The notes under the pieces are model-generated. The model ran no database searches, was not told where the DNA came from, and was given only the letters and a program-made list of their open reading frames with translations. Made by a program: the position numbers and the translations under genes. From positions 62,001 through 126,000 of the forward strand of contig JAOADG010000037.1 in assembly GCA_026417415.1 (NCBI GenBank): DNA of 64,000 nucleotides, read 5' to 3'. This DNA comes from a bacterium. GTDB lineage: Bacteria; Electryoneota; JAOADG01. This document shows, in pieces, positions 1-9,395 of the stretch; position 1 is the first letter of the stretch; each line of letters starts with the position of its first letter.

Positions 1-2
1 AA

Positions 3-656
3 AACAACGGAGGAATCATTCCGTCCATTCAATCCGGTACAATTCAAAATTGGGTGAAAGAGGTAACGCTAAAAAAGAAAAATCACTTTATTCAACGCAA
101 ACGAAAATTGATCGGAATCAATGAATCACCCAATCCAAATGAAATAGAACCACGGTCTAACCAATACCAAAACAATCCAACAGTTTCTTTTCTAACACCA
201 TTCATCGAATCAGAGCCAATTGAAACCATTCGTAGCAAGGTGTTGCAATCACGATCTCTTAGAAAAGATTGTAAAGTTACGATACTTACCTTAGGAAATA
301 TCACCTCGTTTATCCCAAGATATGATTTTACCAAAGCATTTTTTGAAATTGGTGGATTCGAAGTTGAAACAGTATCAATCAAGGATGTATCTGAGTGGTC
401 AAATACTGATCCATTCAACAATAATGTGGTAGCAATCTGTAGTACTGAGCAAAATTATTCCATGTATCTAAATACAATTGTACCATTGCTCAGAACGAAG
501 AATCCATCCACCCTGATATTCCTAATGGGCGAACCAAAATTGGTATCAGAAAAAGAGCATTACCAATCTTTAGGAATAAATTCCTTCATTCATAATCATT
601 CAAACATCATAGAAATTTTTCAATATATAATACAGGCGAAAGGAATCGAGTTGTGA
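3..656 (+). CDS. mutA: Methylmalonyl-CoA mutase small subunit, C-terminal part (5' end outside window)
   Basis: The frame is open from the first bases of the window, so the gene begins upstream; what is visible is about 217 residues. The first visible stretch ([14 protein letters not shown]) resembles the end of the TIM-barrel region of MutA-type subunits. The remainder, from about the SLRKDCKV segment, resembles the vestigial cobalamin-binding domain of small subunits, which keeps the fold but lacks the DxHxxG cobalamin signature; I see no such signature. The small subunit is the structural partner of the catalytic MutB subunit. It overlaps mutB by four bases (GTGA), indicating translational coupling. 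The assignment rests on mutB following directly plus sequence resemblance; the isolated C-terminal domain alone would be weak evidence. Confidence 0.8.
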   Translation, partial: NNGGIIPSIQSGTIQNWVKEVTLKKKNHFIQRKRKLIGINESPNPNEIEPRSNQYQNNPTVSFLTPFIESEPIETIRSKVLQSRSLRKDCKVTILTLGNITSFIPRYDFTKAFFEIGGFEVETVSIKDVSEWSNTDPFNNNVVAICSTEQNYSMYLNTIVPLLRTKNPSTLIFLMGEPKLVSEKEHYQSLGINSFIHNHSNIIEIFQYIIQAKGIEL

Positions 657-2833
657 AAACTGTACCCAATTTTGCAAATCTGCCTTTGAAAATAAAACCT
701 CCTCATATCAATTGGAATGAGTGGAAAAATCAATTTAAAAGTTGTACAGGACAAAATTTTGATTCAGCGTTATACAAAACTATGGAACAAATTCCAATCA
801 AAAAGTTGTACACTCATGAAGATATTGTAAACCTTCCACATTTACGTTTTCAATTCCCCGGCATTCCTCCTTACTTACGTGGTCCTTATGCTACTATGTA
901 CATTGCACAACCTTGGACCATTAGACAGTATTCTGGTTTTTCTACCGCAGAAGAATCGAATGCTTTTTATCGCAGAAATATAGCTGCTGGACAAAAAGGG
1001 TTGTCTGTTGCATTTGATTTAGCAACCCATCGTGGATATGATAGCGACCATCCGAGAGTCATTGGCGATGTGGGTAAAGCTGGAGTTGCAATTGATTCAA
1101 TATTAGATATGAAAATCCTTTTTGATGGTATTCCATTAAATCAAATGTCTGTTTCCATGACCATGAATGGTGCAGTTCTCCCAATTATGGCCTTCTACAT
1201 TGTAACGGCATTAGAGCAAGGTGCGACCTTAGATCAACTTTCTGGCACTATCCAAAATGATATTCTAAAAGAGTACATGGTTCGTAATACTTACATTTAC
1301 CCACCTCAAGGTTCTATGCGAATCGTCGCCGATATTATCGCTTATACAGCAAAGCATATGCCTAAATTCAATAGCATTTCTATTTCTGGTTACCATATGC
1401 AAGAAGCAGGTGCAACTGCTGATTTAGAAATGGCTTATACCTTAGCAGATGGGTTAGAATATGTGAGAACAGGGTTAAATGCTGGTTTAACCATTGATGA
1501 ATTTGCACCAAGGTTATCTTTCTTTTGGGGCATCGGGATGAATTACTTTATGGAAATTGCAAAGTTGCGTGCTGCAAGAGTACTATGGGCAAAACTGATG
1601 AAACAATTCCAACCCCAAAATGAAAAATCATTGATGTTGCGTGCTCATTGTCAAACATCAGGATGGTCTTTAACCGAGCAAGATCCAATGAACAATGTCA
1701 TTCGTACCTGTATTGAAGCAATGGCAGCAGCGTTAGGTCATACACAGAGTTTGCATACCAATGCATTAGATGAAGCAATTGCTTTACCTACCGATTACTC
1801 TGCAAGAATCGCAAGGAATACACAATTGTATTTACAAAATGAGACGGGAATATGTAATATCATTGATCCACTTGCAGGTTCATATTACCTCGAAACACTT
1901 ACTGCTGAGTTAATCCAATTAGCTAACCAACACATTTTAGAAATTGAAGAGCTAGGTGGTATGACCAAGGCAATTGAACAAGGACTACCCAAAATGCGAA
2001 TAGAAGCAGCAGCTGCCCGTAGACAAGCAAGAATCGATTCAGCTGAAGATACTATTGTCGGTGTCAATCGGTACAAATTAGGCAATACCATATCGGTAGA
2101 AATTTTGGAAGTTGACAACCAAGCTGTACGAAATCAACAAATTGAAAGGTTAAAGAAACTTAAACAAGAACGAAACAATGAAGAAGTACAATCTGCATTA
2201 AATGCCATCACTGAATCTGCAAATACTGGAAAAGGAAATTTATTAGAACTTGCTGTTGTCGCTGCACAGAAAAGAGCTACATTAGGAGAAATTAGTGAAG
2301 CATTAGAAAAGGTGTGGGGAAGACATCAAGCGGAAACCAAACGGATTAGTGGAGTTTACAGTAGCGAATTTATGATAAAAGAAAAAATTATTGAAGTAAG
2401 AAAACTAACTGATGAATTCGAAGCAAGAGTTGGCAGAAGACCTAGAATTTTGATTGCGAAAATGGGACAAGATGGACACGATCGAGGTGCAAAAGTAATT
2501 GCCACAGCATTTGCTGACCTTGGTTTTGATGTGGATATAGGACCATTATTTCAAACACCCGAAGAAACCGCAAAACAAGCGATAGAAAATGATGTACATA
2601 TTGTAGGGATTAGCTCATTAGCGGCAGGACATAAAACATTGGTCCCGATGTTGGTGAACGAACTAAAGAAATTAGGAAGAGAAGATATCATGGTAGTAGT
2701 CGGCGGTGTGATTCCTCAACAAGATTATGAGTATTTATATCAAAAAGGTGCTTCTGCAATTTTTGGTCCCGGCACGGTGATTACTGATGCTGCAATAGAG
2801 ATCTTGCAAAAACTTAAACATGCGAATGTATAA
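653..2833 (+). CDS. mutB: Methylmalonyl-CoA mutase large (catalytic) subunit
   Basis: This 726-residue protein interconverts (R)-methylmalonyl-CoA and succinyl-CoA using adenosylcobalamin. The N-terminal two thirds are the substrate-binding TIM barrel, with family stretches such as [11 protein letters not shown] and [19 protein letters not shown]. The C-terminal domain carries the cobalamin signature [10 protein letters not shown] around residues 605-614; His609 would be the lower axial cobalt ligand. The later SSLAAGHK and VVGGVIP segments complete the B12-binding fold. Length is normal for the family. Translation starts with GTG overlapping the mutA stop. With mutA and meaB it forms a compact propionate/methylmalonyl-CoA module on the plus strand; no epimerase or propionyl-CoA carboxylase is visible. 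Direction (propionate oxidation or production) cannot be decided from sequence. Confidence 0.97.
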   Translation: MKTVPNFANLPLKIKPPHINWNEWKNQFKSCTGQNFDSALYKTMEQIPIKKLYTHEDIVNLPHLRFQFPGIPPYLRGPYATMYIAQPWTIRQYSGFSTAEESNAFYRRNIAAGQKGLSVAFDLATHRGYDSDHPRVIGDVGKAGVAIDSILDMKILFDGIPLNQMSVSMTMNGAVLPIMAFYIVTALEQGATLDQLSGTIQNDILKEYMVRNTYIYPPQGSMRIVADIIAYTAKHMPKFNSISISGYHMQEAGATADLEMAYTLADGLEYVRTGLNAGLTIDEFAPRLSFFWGIGMNYFMEIAKLRAARVLWAKLMKQFQPQNEKSLMLRAHCQTSGWSLTEQDPMNNVIRTCIEAMAAALGHTQSLHTNALDEAIALPTDYSARIARNTQLYLQNETGICNIIDPLAGSYYLETLTAELIQLANQHILEIEELGGMTKAIEQGLPKMRIEAAAARRQARIDSAEDTIVGVNRYKLGNTISVEILEVDNQAVRNQQIERLKKLKQERNNEEVQSALNAITESANTGKGNLLELAVVAAQKRATLGEISEALEKVWGRHQAETKRISGVYSSEFMIKEKIIEVRKLTDEFEARVGRRPRILIAKMGQDGHDRGAKVIATAFADLGFDVDIGPLFQTPEETAKQAIENDVHIVGISSLAAGHKTLVPMLVNELKKLGREDIMVVVGGVIPQQDYEYLYQKGASAIFGPGTVITDAAIEILQKLKHANV

Positions 2834-2841
2834 AGCAAAGT

Positions 2842-3843
2842 ATGTGTGACTATACACCAACCGATGAACATGCAGTAAAGTTGTTTCAAGGGATTCAAAA
2901 GCGTGATAAAATTTCGCTTTCACGAGCCATTACCATTGTAGAATCAGCCGCAGAACAGCATCAAAAAATTGCCAATGAACTATTGAAACTCTGTTTACCT
3001 TATCAAGGTAAAGCATTTCGCATTAGTATCACCGGGATACCAGGTGCTGGAAAGAGTACATTCATAGAAGCATTAGGTAAACTCATGGTAAATGAAGGTT
3101 TTCATTTAGCAGTATTGGCGGTGGATCCAACTAGCACAATTAGTAAAGGAAGTATCTTGGGTGATAAAACAAGAATGGAAACCTTGTCTCGTGAAGACAA
3201 TGTATTCATTCGTCCATCACCTAATCGTGGAATGTTAGGCGGCATTACAAAAAGTACTTATGAAATTATGCTTCTCTTTGATGCTGCTGGATATGATTAC
3301 ATGATTGTCGAAACAGTAGGTGTTGGACAAAGTGAAATTTTTATTCGATTGATGGTGGATTGCTTCATACTTTTACTAATTGCGGGAGCTGGCGATGAAT
3401 TGCAAATTTTTAAGAAAGGAATTACAGAAATAGCAGATATCATTTTAATCAATAAAGCAGATGGTTCAAACCAACAAGTTGCAACCAAGTATGCTGAAGA
3501 GATGAAACGTGCCATTCATTTCCTTGCTTTAGAGAAGTCAACTTGGAAAACACCAGTATTTCCAATATCTGCTAAGTCAATGTGGAATATCAATAGAGTG
3601 TGGGATACAATTAAATCATTTCAGCAACAAATCAAAGCATCGGAAGATCTCAAGCAAAGATCAAACACATTAAAGGTAGATTGGTTTCGTTTTTTACTAA
3701 AAGAACGGGTCGTAGAAACGTTTTTTTCTAATCCACAAATAAAGACCGAAATCGAACGTTTAGAAAAGATGATCCTAAATGATTCATTGTCTATTTACGA
3801 AGCAATAAATCAAGCGTTAAAAAAATTGGAAGATAATTCGTAA
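2842..3843 (+). CDS. meaB: Methylmalonyl-CoA mutase chaperone GTPase (MeaB/ArgK family)
   Basis: A 333-residue G3E-family GTPase that protects and reloads the methylmalonyl-CoA mutase cofactor. The Walker A motif GIPGAGKS is at residues 65-72, followed by the family stretch VDPTSTISKGSILGDKTRME, the switch-like ETVGVGQSE segment and the guanine-specificity motif NKAD. The family segment AGAGDELQIFKKGI is also present. The gene starts eight bases after the mutB stop, so it belongs to the same transcription unit. Its end converges on gatD with a single base between the two stop codons, and I see no hairpin terminator between them. The older name ArgK (arginine transport kinase) is misleading in this context. 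Confidence 0.95.
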   Translation: MCDYTPTDEHAVKLFQGIQKRDKISLSRAITIVESAAEQHQKIANELLKLCLPYQGKAFRISITGIPGAGKSTFIEALGKLMVNEGFHLAVLAVDPTSTISKGSILGDKTRMETLSREDNVFIRPSPNRGMLGGITKSTYEIMLLFDAAGYDYMIVETVGVGQSEIFIRLMVDCFILLLIAGAGDELQIFKKGITEIADIILINKADGSNQQVATKYAEEMKRAIHFLALEKSTWKTPVFPISAKSMWNINRVWDTIKSFQQQIKASEDLKQRSNTLKVDWFRFLLKERVVETFFSNPQIKTEIERLEKMILNDSLSIYEAINQALKKLEDNS

Positions 3844-3844
3844 A

Positions 3845-5230
3845 CTATTTCCGAATTTTTGATATAAACTCTTCCACTTCTGGAATGCCACCTTGAAAGA
3901 TTAAATAACCATTGCTTAATTCTCGTTCGGTAATCTCTCCAGCGATGGGTGTGTACATTATTTTTTTAACTTCATCCAAATCACTGGTCTGTCCTAATGC
4001 CCATCCTAATTTAACATAAGCAACTTCAGGTAACATATTTGCCATCGGAACCACTCCTAATTCCATCATATCGCGACCCGTATCATAGACATACATTTGT
4101 ACGTAACCCCATAATGTTTGAACTGTCATATAGACCGCAATTCCTTTGTCTTTAGCACGTTTCAATGCAGGATAAAGTGGTTTATTGACATGTCCTAAGC
4201 CAGTCCCAGCAATGACAATACCTTTGTAACCGTTGTCAATTAAAGAATCAAGAATATCAGCACGCATATTAGGATAGTAATAAACAATGCTTACCATTTC
4301 TTCAAAAGCAGTATTGATAATCACATTTTTATCGTTTCTTCGTCGTTTGTAATCTGTTCGTAGAGGACGAATGGCAGTTCTACTTACCATTGCTAAAGGA
4401 ATATCACCAATGGTACGAAAGGTAGAACGATAACTGGAATGCATTTTTCGAACTCGTGTACCGCGATGAAGCAATCCATATTCATCTGAAGTAGGACCGA
4501 ACATACAAACCATAACTTCAGCAATATCCGATTCAGCAGCAGCTTTTACACTATGCATCAAATTCAGAGCCGCATCCGAGGAAGGACGATCGCTGGAACG
4601 TTGAGAACCCACCATTACAATTGGAACAGGTGAATTCTGAACCATAAAAGATAAAATCGCAGCTGTATGATGCATCGTATCGGTTCCGTGGCCAATCACG
4701 ATTCCTTGAACACCTTTTTCAATTTCTCTACCAATTGCTTCTGCTGTACCTTTCCACTGTTCGGGTCCCATATTCTCACTAAACACACCATACAATTTTT
4801 CAGTTTCTAAATTGCAAAGATCGGCAAGTTCAGGTACTGAACCATAGAGCTCACCGGGAGAAAATGCTGGAATCACCGCACCAGTACGGTAATCCAAACG
4901 ACTGGCAATGGTACCTCCTGTACCAAACAATTTTACTCGAGGTTTTTTAGGATCGTAAGGAAACTCTTTTTCCGGAATTTTGTAGTGGGCTTCTTTACGA
5001 CCTGTTACGGTAATACAAGTGATGTTTTTTGCTGCGATACCAATGTTGTAACCGGATCGTAATTTTAATACGATATGATATTCATCTGCAGTTTCTGATC
5101 GAGGTAAAATGATACCAGTAAACTCACCTTGATGAGTTTGAATTGTTACATCACTCCAAACCGGTGCACCAAATTGCTTTAGTGTGTCTAGGGCAATACC
5201 CCGATATCCTTTGTATTCGCTATTGTTCAT
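3845..5230 (-). CDS. gatD: Glu-tRNA(Gln) amidotransferase subunit D (asparaginase-like), archaeal type
   Basis: This 461-residue protein is the glutaminase subunit of the heterodimeric GatDE amidotransferase: it releases ammonia used by GatE to convert Glu-tRNA(Gln) to Gln-tRNA(Gln). An N-terminal extension of about 95 residues, which plain L-asparaginases lack, precedes the asparaginase fold. Active-site motifs are visible: GTGGTIAS at 103-110 (nucleophile Thr107), the GatD-typical DYRTGAV at 113-119, HGTDTM at 181-186 (Thr183-Asp184) and a Lys in RKMHSS. A simple type I/II asparaginase is the alternative, but the N-terminal domain, DYRTGAV and adjacency to gatE make GatD much more likely. 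It follows gatE by 15 bases. GatDE is known as an archaeal enzyme, so presence in a bacterial context is unusual. Confidence 0.92.
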   Translation of the reverse strand: MNNSEYKGYRGIALDTLKQFGAPVWSDVTIQTHQGEFTGIILPRSETADEYHIVLKLRSGYNIGIAAKNITCITVTGRKEAHYKIPEKEFPYDPKKPRVKLFGTGGTIASRLDYRTGAVIPAFSPGELYGSVPELADLCNLETEKLYGVFSENMGPEQWKGTAEAIGREIEKGVQGIVIGHGTDTMHHTAAILSFMVQNSPVPIVMVGSQRSSDRPSSDAALNLMHSVKAAAESDIAEVMVCMFGPTSDEYGLLHRGTRVRKMHSSYRSTFRTIGDIPLAMVSRTAIRPLRTDYKRRRNDKNVIINTAFEEMVSIVYYYPNMRADILDSLIDNGYKGIVIAGTGLGHVNKPLYPALKRAKDKGIAVYMTVQTLWGYVQMYVYDTGRDMMELGVVPMANMLPEVAYVKLGWALGQTSDLDEVKKIMYTPIAGEITERELSNGYLIFQGGIPEVEEFISKIRK

Positions 5231-5245
5231 AGTACATTTTCTGTT

Positions 5246-7228
5246 TCAAACCGATAGTGTTTTTAAATAAAAATGAACTTGTTCTGCTACAATTGCTCCG
5301 TCAATTTTGCCACGAAAACGGTTCATGACCGATCGCATCAATGTACGAAACATTTGTTCATAATGGTGAAATGGTAAGTGTTTACAATCCTGAAAACATT
5401 TTTCAATTTCGTTAGGAAGAAGTGATAAATAATCTTCCTCTTCAAAATCAACTTCTAAAGTTCCATTTTCACAAACACTTTCCATCATGATATAAATTCC
5501 CTCTTTTGAAATTCTTCCATCGCGATACAGCAATAATATGGCTTCAATAGCATCACGATGAAGATTCGAAAGAGATAGACACTTGCGTTTTAAGCGCTTA
5601 GGATATTGAATTAGGGACACAGCAACAGTAGTAGGATTCAATTTCCAATCCTTTACTGCTTTTTCAAAAATTGAATAGTAAGGAGAGATAGTCAGTGGTT
5701 TCAGTGTGTCGCTTGGAATATTGAGTGTTTTACACCATTCTTCACGTTTCCAATAGGGTTCTGGAACCAAACGTGCAATCCTTTCAATACGGTCTTTAGT
5801 AATTTTTTTGGGTGGCAAATCCGTATCAGGATACATTCGATCTGGACCCGGTAAGATCCGTTCAAATCCATTGGTACCGTCAGACAGTGCTTGACGTGTT
5901 TCGGAAGGTACACCCATCGTGGCTTCTAAAGCACGAATCACAATTTCTTGGACAGCCGTTTCCACATCTTTTGTATCACCCCAAACTAAAACCAACGTGT
6001 CATCATTACTAGAATTGGTTTGTTTACGAACTGATTGCCATTCTGCAGTAGAAAGTGTTTCACTGGGACTGTCGCTATGGATAAGATTCGGTAATGTGGT
6101 TAGGCAAGCAATCACACGTACACGATCAGAAATCTCTCTTGAAAAATAGGTATCTGTTTGTGTTGGCCAGCGTAATAGCCCTTTGAATTGATGCAACACT
6201 ACACATTGTACTGTCTTGTTTTCATGGATTGCATTTCGGATCGGAGTATAGCGAGTTTTTCTAAGTAATCGTGTTACATCATCAAAATGATAAGAAAAAG
6301 TTTGAGGTGTGATACCCCTACGATGCAATTCTCTTCGTAATCTCAATAAATTCCACTGACGCTGCGCTTCATTGTAAGTTAGCAAAGGAATCATCGGGAT
6401 TCGAGGAACACCTTTGATTTCAATTCGTGTACCACCCAAAATACTTACATTTACATCTTGACGTGTTGAACCAATCCCTGTACGGACTTTTCCTGTACTG
6501 CGAACTAAACGGCGAAAAATTTCATTCACTTCTGCCACTTCTTGAGGTGATCGCATTTCTGGAGCTGTAACCGTTTCTATTAAAGGCATTCCTAAACGAT
6601 CGGTTAGATAAACACGAGTGTGGCCATAGTCACTAACTTCGCGACAAGCATCTTCTTCTAATCCTAATTGGACAATGGGAATCAAACGATTTTTGTAAGG
6701 AATAGAACCGTTAACACCAACGATGGTGGTTCGTTGAAATCCAGTAGGAATGCTACCGTCAAGATATTGTTTACGTGAGATATGGAGTTCATCAACTAAT
6801 GAACAACCGTAAAGTAAACCGATTTCTAATGCGATGTCCAACGCTTCTTCGTTTAATTCAAAAGGTGGAGTATCATCCATTTCATAAGTACAAACAGTAT
6901 TGCGATTAATATGGTAAATAATTTCTTTACGTGTTTTGAATTCCATTAAAGCAGTGCCATCATATTCTCCTAACTCAGATAACGTTGGTCGCATATGACG
7001 TAAAATTTCTGCGTGATATTCATCGCTATATTCACCTGCTGGACAACGACAAAACAATTTTTTTGAAGTGAGTAACTGCTGATGAATTTCTAAACCGGAT
7101 CTAAAACCAATAAAGTCGTAATCGGCAGGTGTCATTTTATCAAAATTTTGGAACACATAGTCATCTAATAATGAATCGGATAGGGAAGTATCGGTATTAG
7201 GAACGAAAGTGCGAAGTGATAGTTTCAT
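5246..7228 (-). CDS. gatE: Glu-tRNA(Gln) amidotransferase subunit E, archaeal type
   Basis: This 660-residue protein is the kinase/transamidase subunit that phosphorylates Glu-tRNA(Gln) and amidates it with ammonia from GatD. The GatB/GatE signature GLEIHQQL is at residues 45-52, followed by the zinc-type pair in FCRCP (Cys60, Cys62). The stretch YLDGSIPTGFQRT and the segment PGPDRMYPDTDLPP are characteristic of the family. Between roughly residues 290 and 450 lies extra sequence matching the AspRS-like insertion that separates GatE from bacterial GatB. The C-terminal part resembles the helical/YqeY-like tail (GKIDGAIVAEQV). The length fits GatE rather than GatB (about 480). First gene of the gatE-gatD pair; a possible promoter sits 26-31 bases upstream. 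Confidence 0.92.
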   Translation of the reverse strand: MKLSLRTFVPNTDTSLSDSLLDDYVFQNFDKMTPADYDFIGFRSGLEIHQQLLTSKKLFCRCPAGEYSDEYHAEILRHMRPTLSELGEYDGTALMEFKTRKEIIYHINRNTVCTYEMDDTPPFELNEEALDIALEIGLLYGCSLVDELHISRKQYLDGSIPTGFQRTTIVGVNGSIPYKNRLIPIVQLGLEEDACREVSDYGHTRVYLTDRLGMPLIETVTAPEMRSPQEVAEVNEIFRRLVRSTGKVRTGIGSTRQDVNVSILGGTRIEIKGVPRIPMIPLLTYNEAQRQWNLLRLRRELHRRGITPQTFSYHFDDVTRLLRKTRYTPIRNAIHENKTVQCVVLHQFKGLLRWPTQTDTYFSREISDRVRVIACLTTLPNLIHSDSPSETLSTAEWQSVRKQTNSSNDDTLVLVWGDTKDVETAVQEIVIRALEATMGVPSETRQALSDGTNGFERILPGPDRMYPDTDLPPKKITKDRIERIARLVPEPYWKREEWCKTLNIPSDTLKPLTISPYYSIFEKAVKDWKLNPTTVAVSLIQYPKRLKRKCLSLSNLHRDAIEAILLLYRDGRISKEGIYIMMESVCENGTLEVDFEEEDYLSLLPNEIEKCFQDCKHLPFHHYEQMFRTLMRSVMNRFRGKIDGAIVAEQVHFYLKTLSV

Positions 7229-7253
7229 AAAAAATTATTCCAGTTTGGAGTAG

Positions 7254-7259
7254 ATTATA
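7254..7259 (-). promoter_or_regulatory. Candidate -10 box for gatE-gatD
   Basis: On the minus strand this reads TATAAT, a perfect -10 hexamer, 26-31 bases before the gatE start codon and inside the 82-base gap after hypB. A -35 box at normal spacing is weak (TTGTCT would be only 14 bases away). It suggests gatE-gatD can be transcribed separately from the hyp genes, but this is from inspection only. Confidence 0.3.
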
Positions 7260-7310
7260 GAAACCAACAGAAGAGACAAAATTGAAATCAAATGAATACT
7301 CATCAACTTT

Positions 7311-8048
7311 TTAATGCGAATGTTTATGTTCATGGGCTGAATGAACATGTTCATGTTCATGCTTCAACAATTCTGATTTATTTGAATGTTGTTGGAGCAG
7401 CCAACCCACAAATTGGTCAATTCCAATGGATTGAAAACAGGAAACCTCAAAGCAAACTAACTTAGGATTTATTTTACGGATGCTATCGTACAACTTCTGT
7501 TTTGAAAATTTCAAATGTTCAATAAGATCGATTTTCGTAATAACTGCACAGTCAGCCACATGAAATGCAAGAGGATATTTTAAAGGTTTATCTTCCCCTT
7601 CGGTAACTGAAAGAAACACTATACGCAGTGCTTCCCCAATATCAAATTCTGCAGGACAAACCAAATTTCCAACATTTTCAATAAAAAGTAGATCCACTTT
7701 ATCCAAGGGGAAAACTTCCAAAGCTTGCCGAACAGGCGCTGCTTCTAAATGACAAGCACCACCAAACGTTTCGGTGGTAATTTGTAAAACAGGAATCTCA
7801 AACTTAGATAACCGATCAGCATCTCTTGTAGTAGCAATATCTGCCGCAATTACACCACAACGTATTTTATGGCGTGATAAAATTGGAAGTACCGTTTCTA
7901 AAAAAGTGGTTTTACCTGACCCGGGGCTGCTGATAAGATTGATCGCAAGTATATTCTTGTGCTGAAACAGATGGCGGATTTCATTTGCTATTCGCGAATT
8001 TGCATCTAATACTTTTGTAACAATAGGAATTTTTTTTGTTTCATTCAT
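7311..8048 (-). CDS. hypB: Hydrogenase nickel incorporation GTPase HypB
   Basis: A SIMIBI-class GTPase that, with HypA, delivers nickel to the NiFe-hydrogenase large subunit. The Walker A motif SSPGSGKTT is at about residues 40-48; the ENVGNLVCPAEFD segment with its metal-site cysteine and the specificity motif TKID follow. I chose the ATG at 8048 (245 residues) over the longer frame beginning at 8087 because it overlaps the hypA stop (ATGAATGA) and is preceded by GAGG at good spacing. The last 16 residues contain eight histidines (HEHEHVHSAHEHKHSH). Histidine-rich nickel-storage segments in HypB are normally at the N-terminus, so the C-terminal location is unusual. Last gene of the hypFCDEAB series. 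Confidence 0.95.
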   Translation of the reverse strand: MNETKKIPIVTKVLDANSRIANEIRHLFQHKNILAINLISSPGSGKTTFLETVLPILSRHKIRCGVIAADIATTRDADRLSKFEIPVLQITTETFGGACHLEAAPVRQALEVFPLDKVDLLFIENVGNLVCPAEFDIGEALRIVFLSVTEGEDKPLKYPLAFHVADCAVITKIDLIEHLKFSKQKLYDSIRKINPKLVCFEVSCFQSIGIDQFVGWLLQQHSNKSELLKHEHEHVHSAHEHKHSH

Positions 8049-8391
8049 TTGGAACCTCGATACTATCAATAAAAAATTCTCGACCACGGTTTACCAGTAA
8101 ATCAGTAGAAAAACAATAAGGACAAATGAAATGAACTTCATCCATTATAAAATCTTGTTTACATCGTTTGCAGGTACACTCAACAGGGATTTCTTCAATA
8201 ATTAATAACGTCTTTTCAAAAGGGGTTCCTTTAGTAAACACTTCAAAAAGAAACTGCAAATTGCTTGGAACGAATGTGGTTAATTTACCTAATTTTAAAT
8301 GAATGGAAAAAATCGGATGTTTAAGTTCATTATTGGAAATCTTTTGTTCTAATATCTCCAAGATACTTTGAACTGCAGATGCTTCATGCAT
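8041..8391 (-). CDS. hypA: Hydrogenase nickel metallochaperone HypA
   Basis: A small (116-residue) nickel-binding protein that works with HypB. It begins MHEAS; the MHE start provides the conserved N-terminal nickel site (His2). A zinc-binding pair CxxC...CxxC is present (CKRC and CPYC), with an additional upstream Cys in the CTC stretch. The start codon shares one base with the hypE stop (TAATG) and the end overlaps hypB by eight bases, so the three genes are translationally coupled. Length is normal. Confidence 0.96.
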   Translation of the reverse strand: MHEASAVQSILEILEQKISNNELKHPIFSIHLKLGKLTTFVPSNLQFLFEVFTKGTPFEKTLLIIEEIPVECTCKRCKQDFIMDEVHFICPYCFSTDLLVNRGREFFIDSIEVPNE

Positions 8392-9395
8392 TAGCAGATC
8401 CTCGGAAGTTGAGTACCTTCTAAAAATATTAAAGGTCGTTTACCACCTGTGTTCGTGCGAAGCAACAATTTTGCATTTTCATGTGTTACTTTTCCAATTC
8501 GCTTGGCATCTCTACCTTTGGAATGAGTACGCATTACTTGTAGGGCTTTTTCTTCTAATTCTTCTGGTACAAATACTAGCACTCTTCCTTCACTTGCTAT
8601 ATAGAGTGGATCAAATCCAAGTAATTCACAAAGCCCTTTTACAGAAGAACGTATCGGAATCGCTTGTTCGTCAAGCTCAATGGTCACTCCAGATGAATTG
8701 GCAATTTCAAGCAAAGTTGTTGCAATTCCACCTCTGGTTGGATCACGCATACAATGGATTTCGGGAACTTCATTGATTAATTCTAAGCAAAGATCATTCA
8801 ATGCTTGACAATCGCTTACAAAATCGCCTTCAATACCATAGTTTTCACGTGCAACGATGATGGCTGCTCCATGTTCAGCAATAGTTCCATTGATTAAAAC
8901 CACATCACCAACTTTTGCATTTGAAGCAGAAAGATGAACAAGAGGGTTGCAAAAACCTATTCCAGTGGTGGTTATATAAATCTGATCGGCTTCACCTTTA
9001 CCAACTACTTTAGTATCTCCAGCAACAATTTCCACTTTGGCGAATCGTGCTGCATTGTTCATTTCTTCTACTATTTTATCTAAAGTAGAAATACTTAATC
9101 CTTCTTCAAGGATAAACCCAACCGATAAGTACTGAGGTTTTGCACCCATCACAGCCAAATCGTTGATCGTACCGCAAATGGACAATTTTCCTATATTTCC
9201 GCCCGGAAAAAATAGTGGTTTCACAACAAAGCAATCTGTTGAAAAGGCAATGCGTTCGGTTGATGATAGAATAGAAGCGTCTTCCAAAGTTTCTCTAAAA
9301 CCAAAATGTTTCAGAAAAATTTGTTGAATAAGCCGATGAGTAGCGGCACCACCTTCGCCGTGATCTAATCGAATAAATTGATCAGTTTCAATCAT
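8391..9395 (-). CDS. hypE: Hydrogenase maturation protein HypE (carbamoyl dehydratase)
   Basis: A 334-residue member of the PurM/AIR-synthase-like ATPase family. HypE receives a carbamoyl group from HypF on its C-terminal cysteine and dehydrates it with ATP to the cyanide that becomes the active-site ligand. The required C-terminus is intact: the protein ends PRIC with cysteine as the last residue. Family motifs near the N-terminus (LDHGEGGAATHRLI, STDCFVV) and MRDPTRGGIATTL in the middle are visible. It abuts hypD directly (stop and start codons adjacent) and shares a base with hypA. Confidence 0.97.
   Translation of the reverse strand: MIETDQFIRLDHGEGGAATHRLIQQIFLKHFGFRETLEDASILSSTERIAFSTDCFVVKPLFFPGGNIGKLSICGTINDLAVMGAKPQYLSVGFILEEGLSISTLDKIVEEMNNAARFAKVEIVAGDTKVVGKGEADQIYITTTGIGFCNPLVHLSASNAKVGDVVLINGTIAEHGAAIIVARENYGIEGDFVSDCQALNDLCLELINEVPEIHCMRDPTRGGIATTLLEIANSSGVTIELDEQAIPIRSSVKGLCELLGFDPLYIASEGRVLVFVPEELEEKALQVMRTHSKGRDAKRIGKVTHENAKLLLRTNTGGKRPLIFLEGTQLPRIC

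Noticed and set aside
92-421. Minus-strand ORF of 109 residues opposite mutA
   Set aside because: It is antisense to a well-supported coding frame, has no recognisable motif and no ribosome-binding site.
3845-5230. Reading the GatD gene as a plain L-asparaginase
   Set aside because: The roughly 95-residue N-terminal domain, the GatD-specific DYRTGAV motif and the directly adjacent gatE argue for GatD.
5812-6149. Plus-strand ORFs opposite gatE
   Set aside because: Antisense shadows of the gatE frame; no family features.
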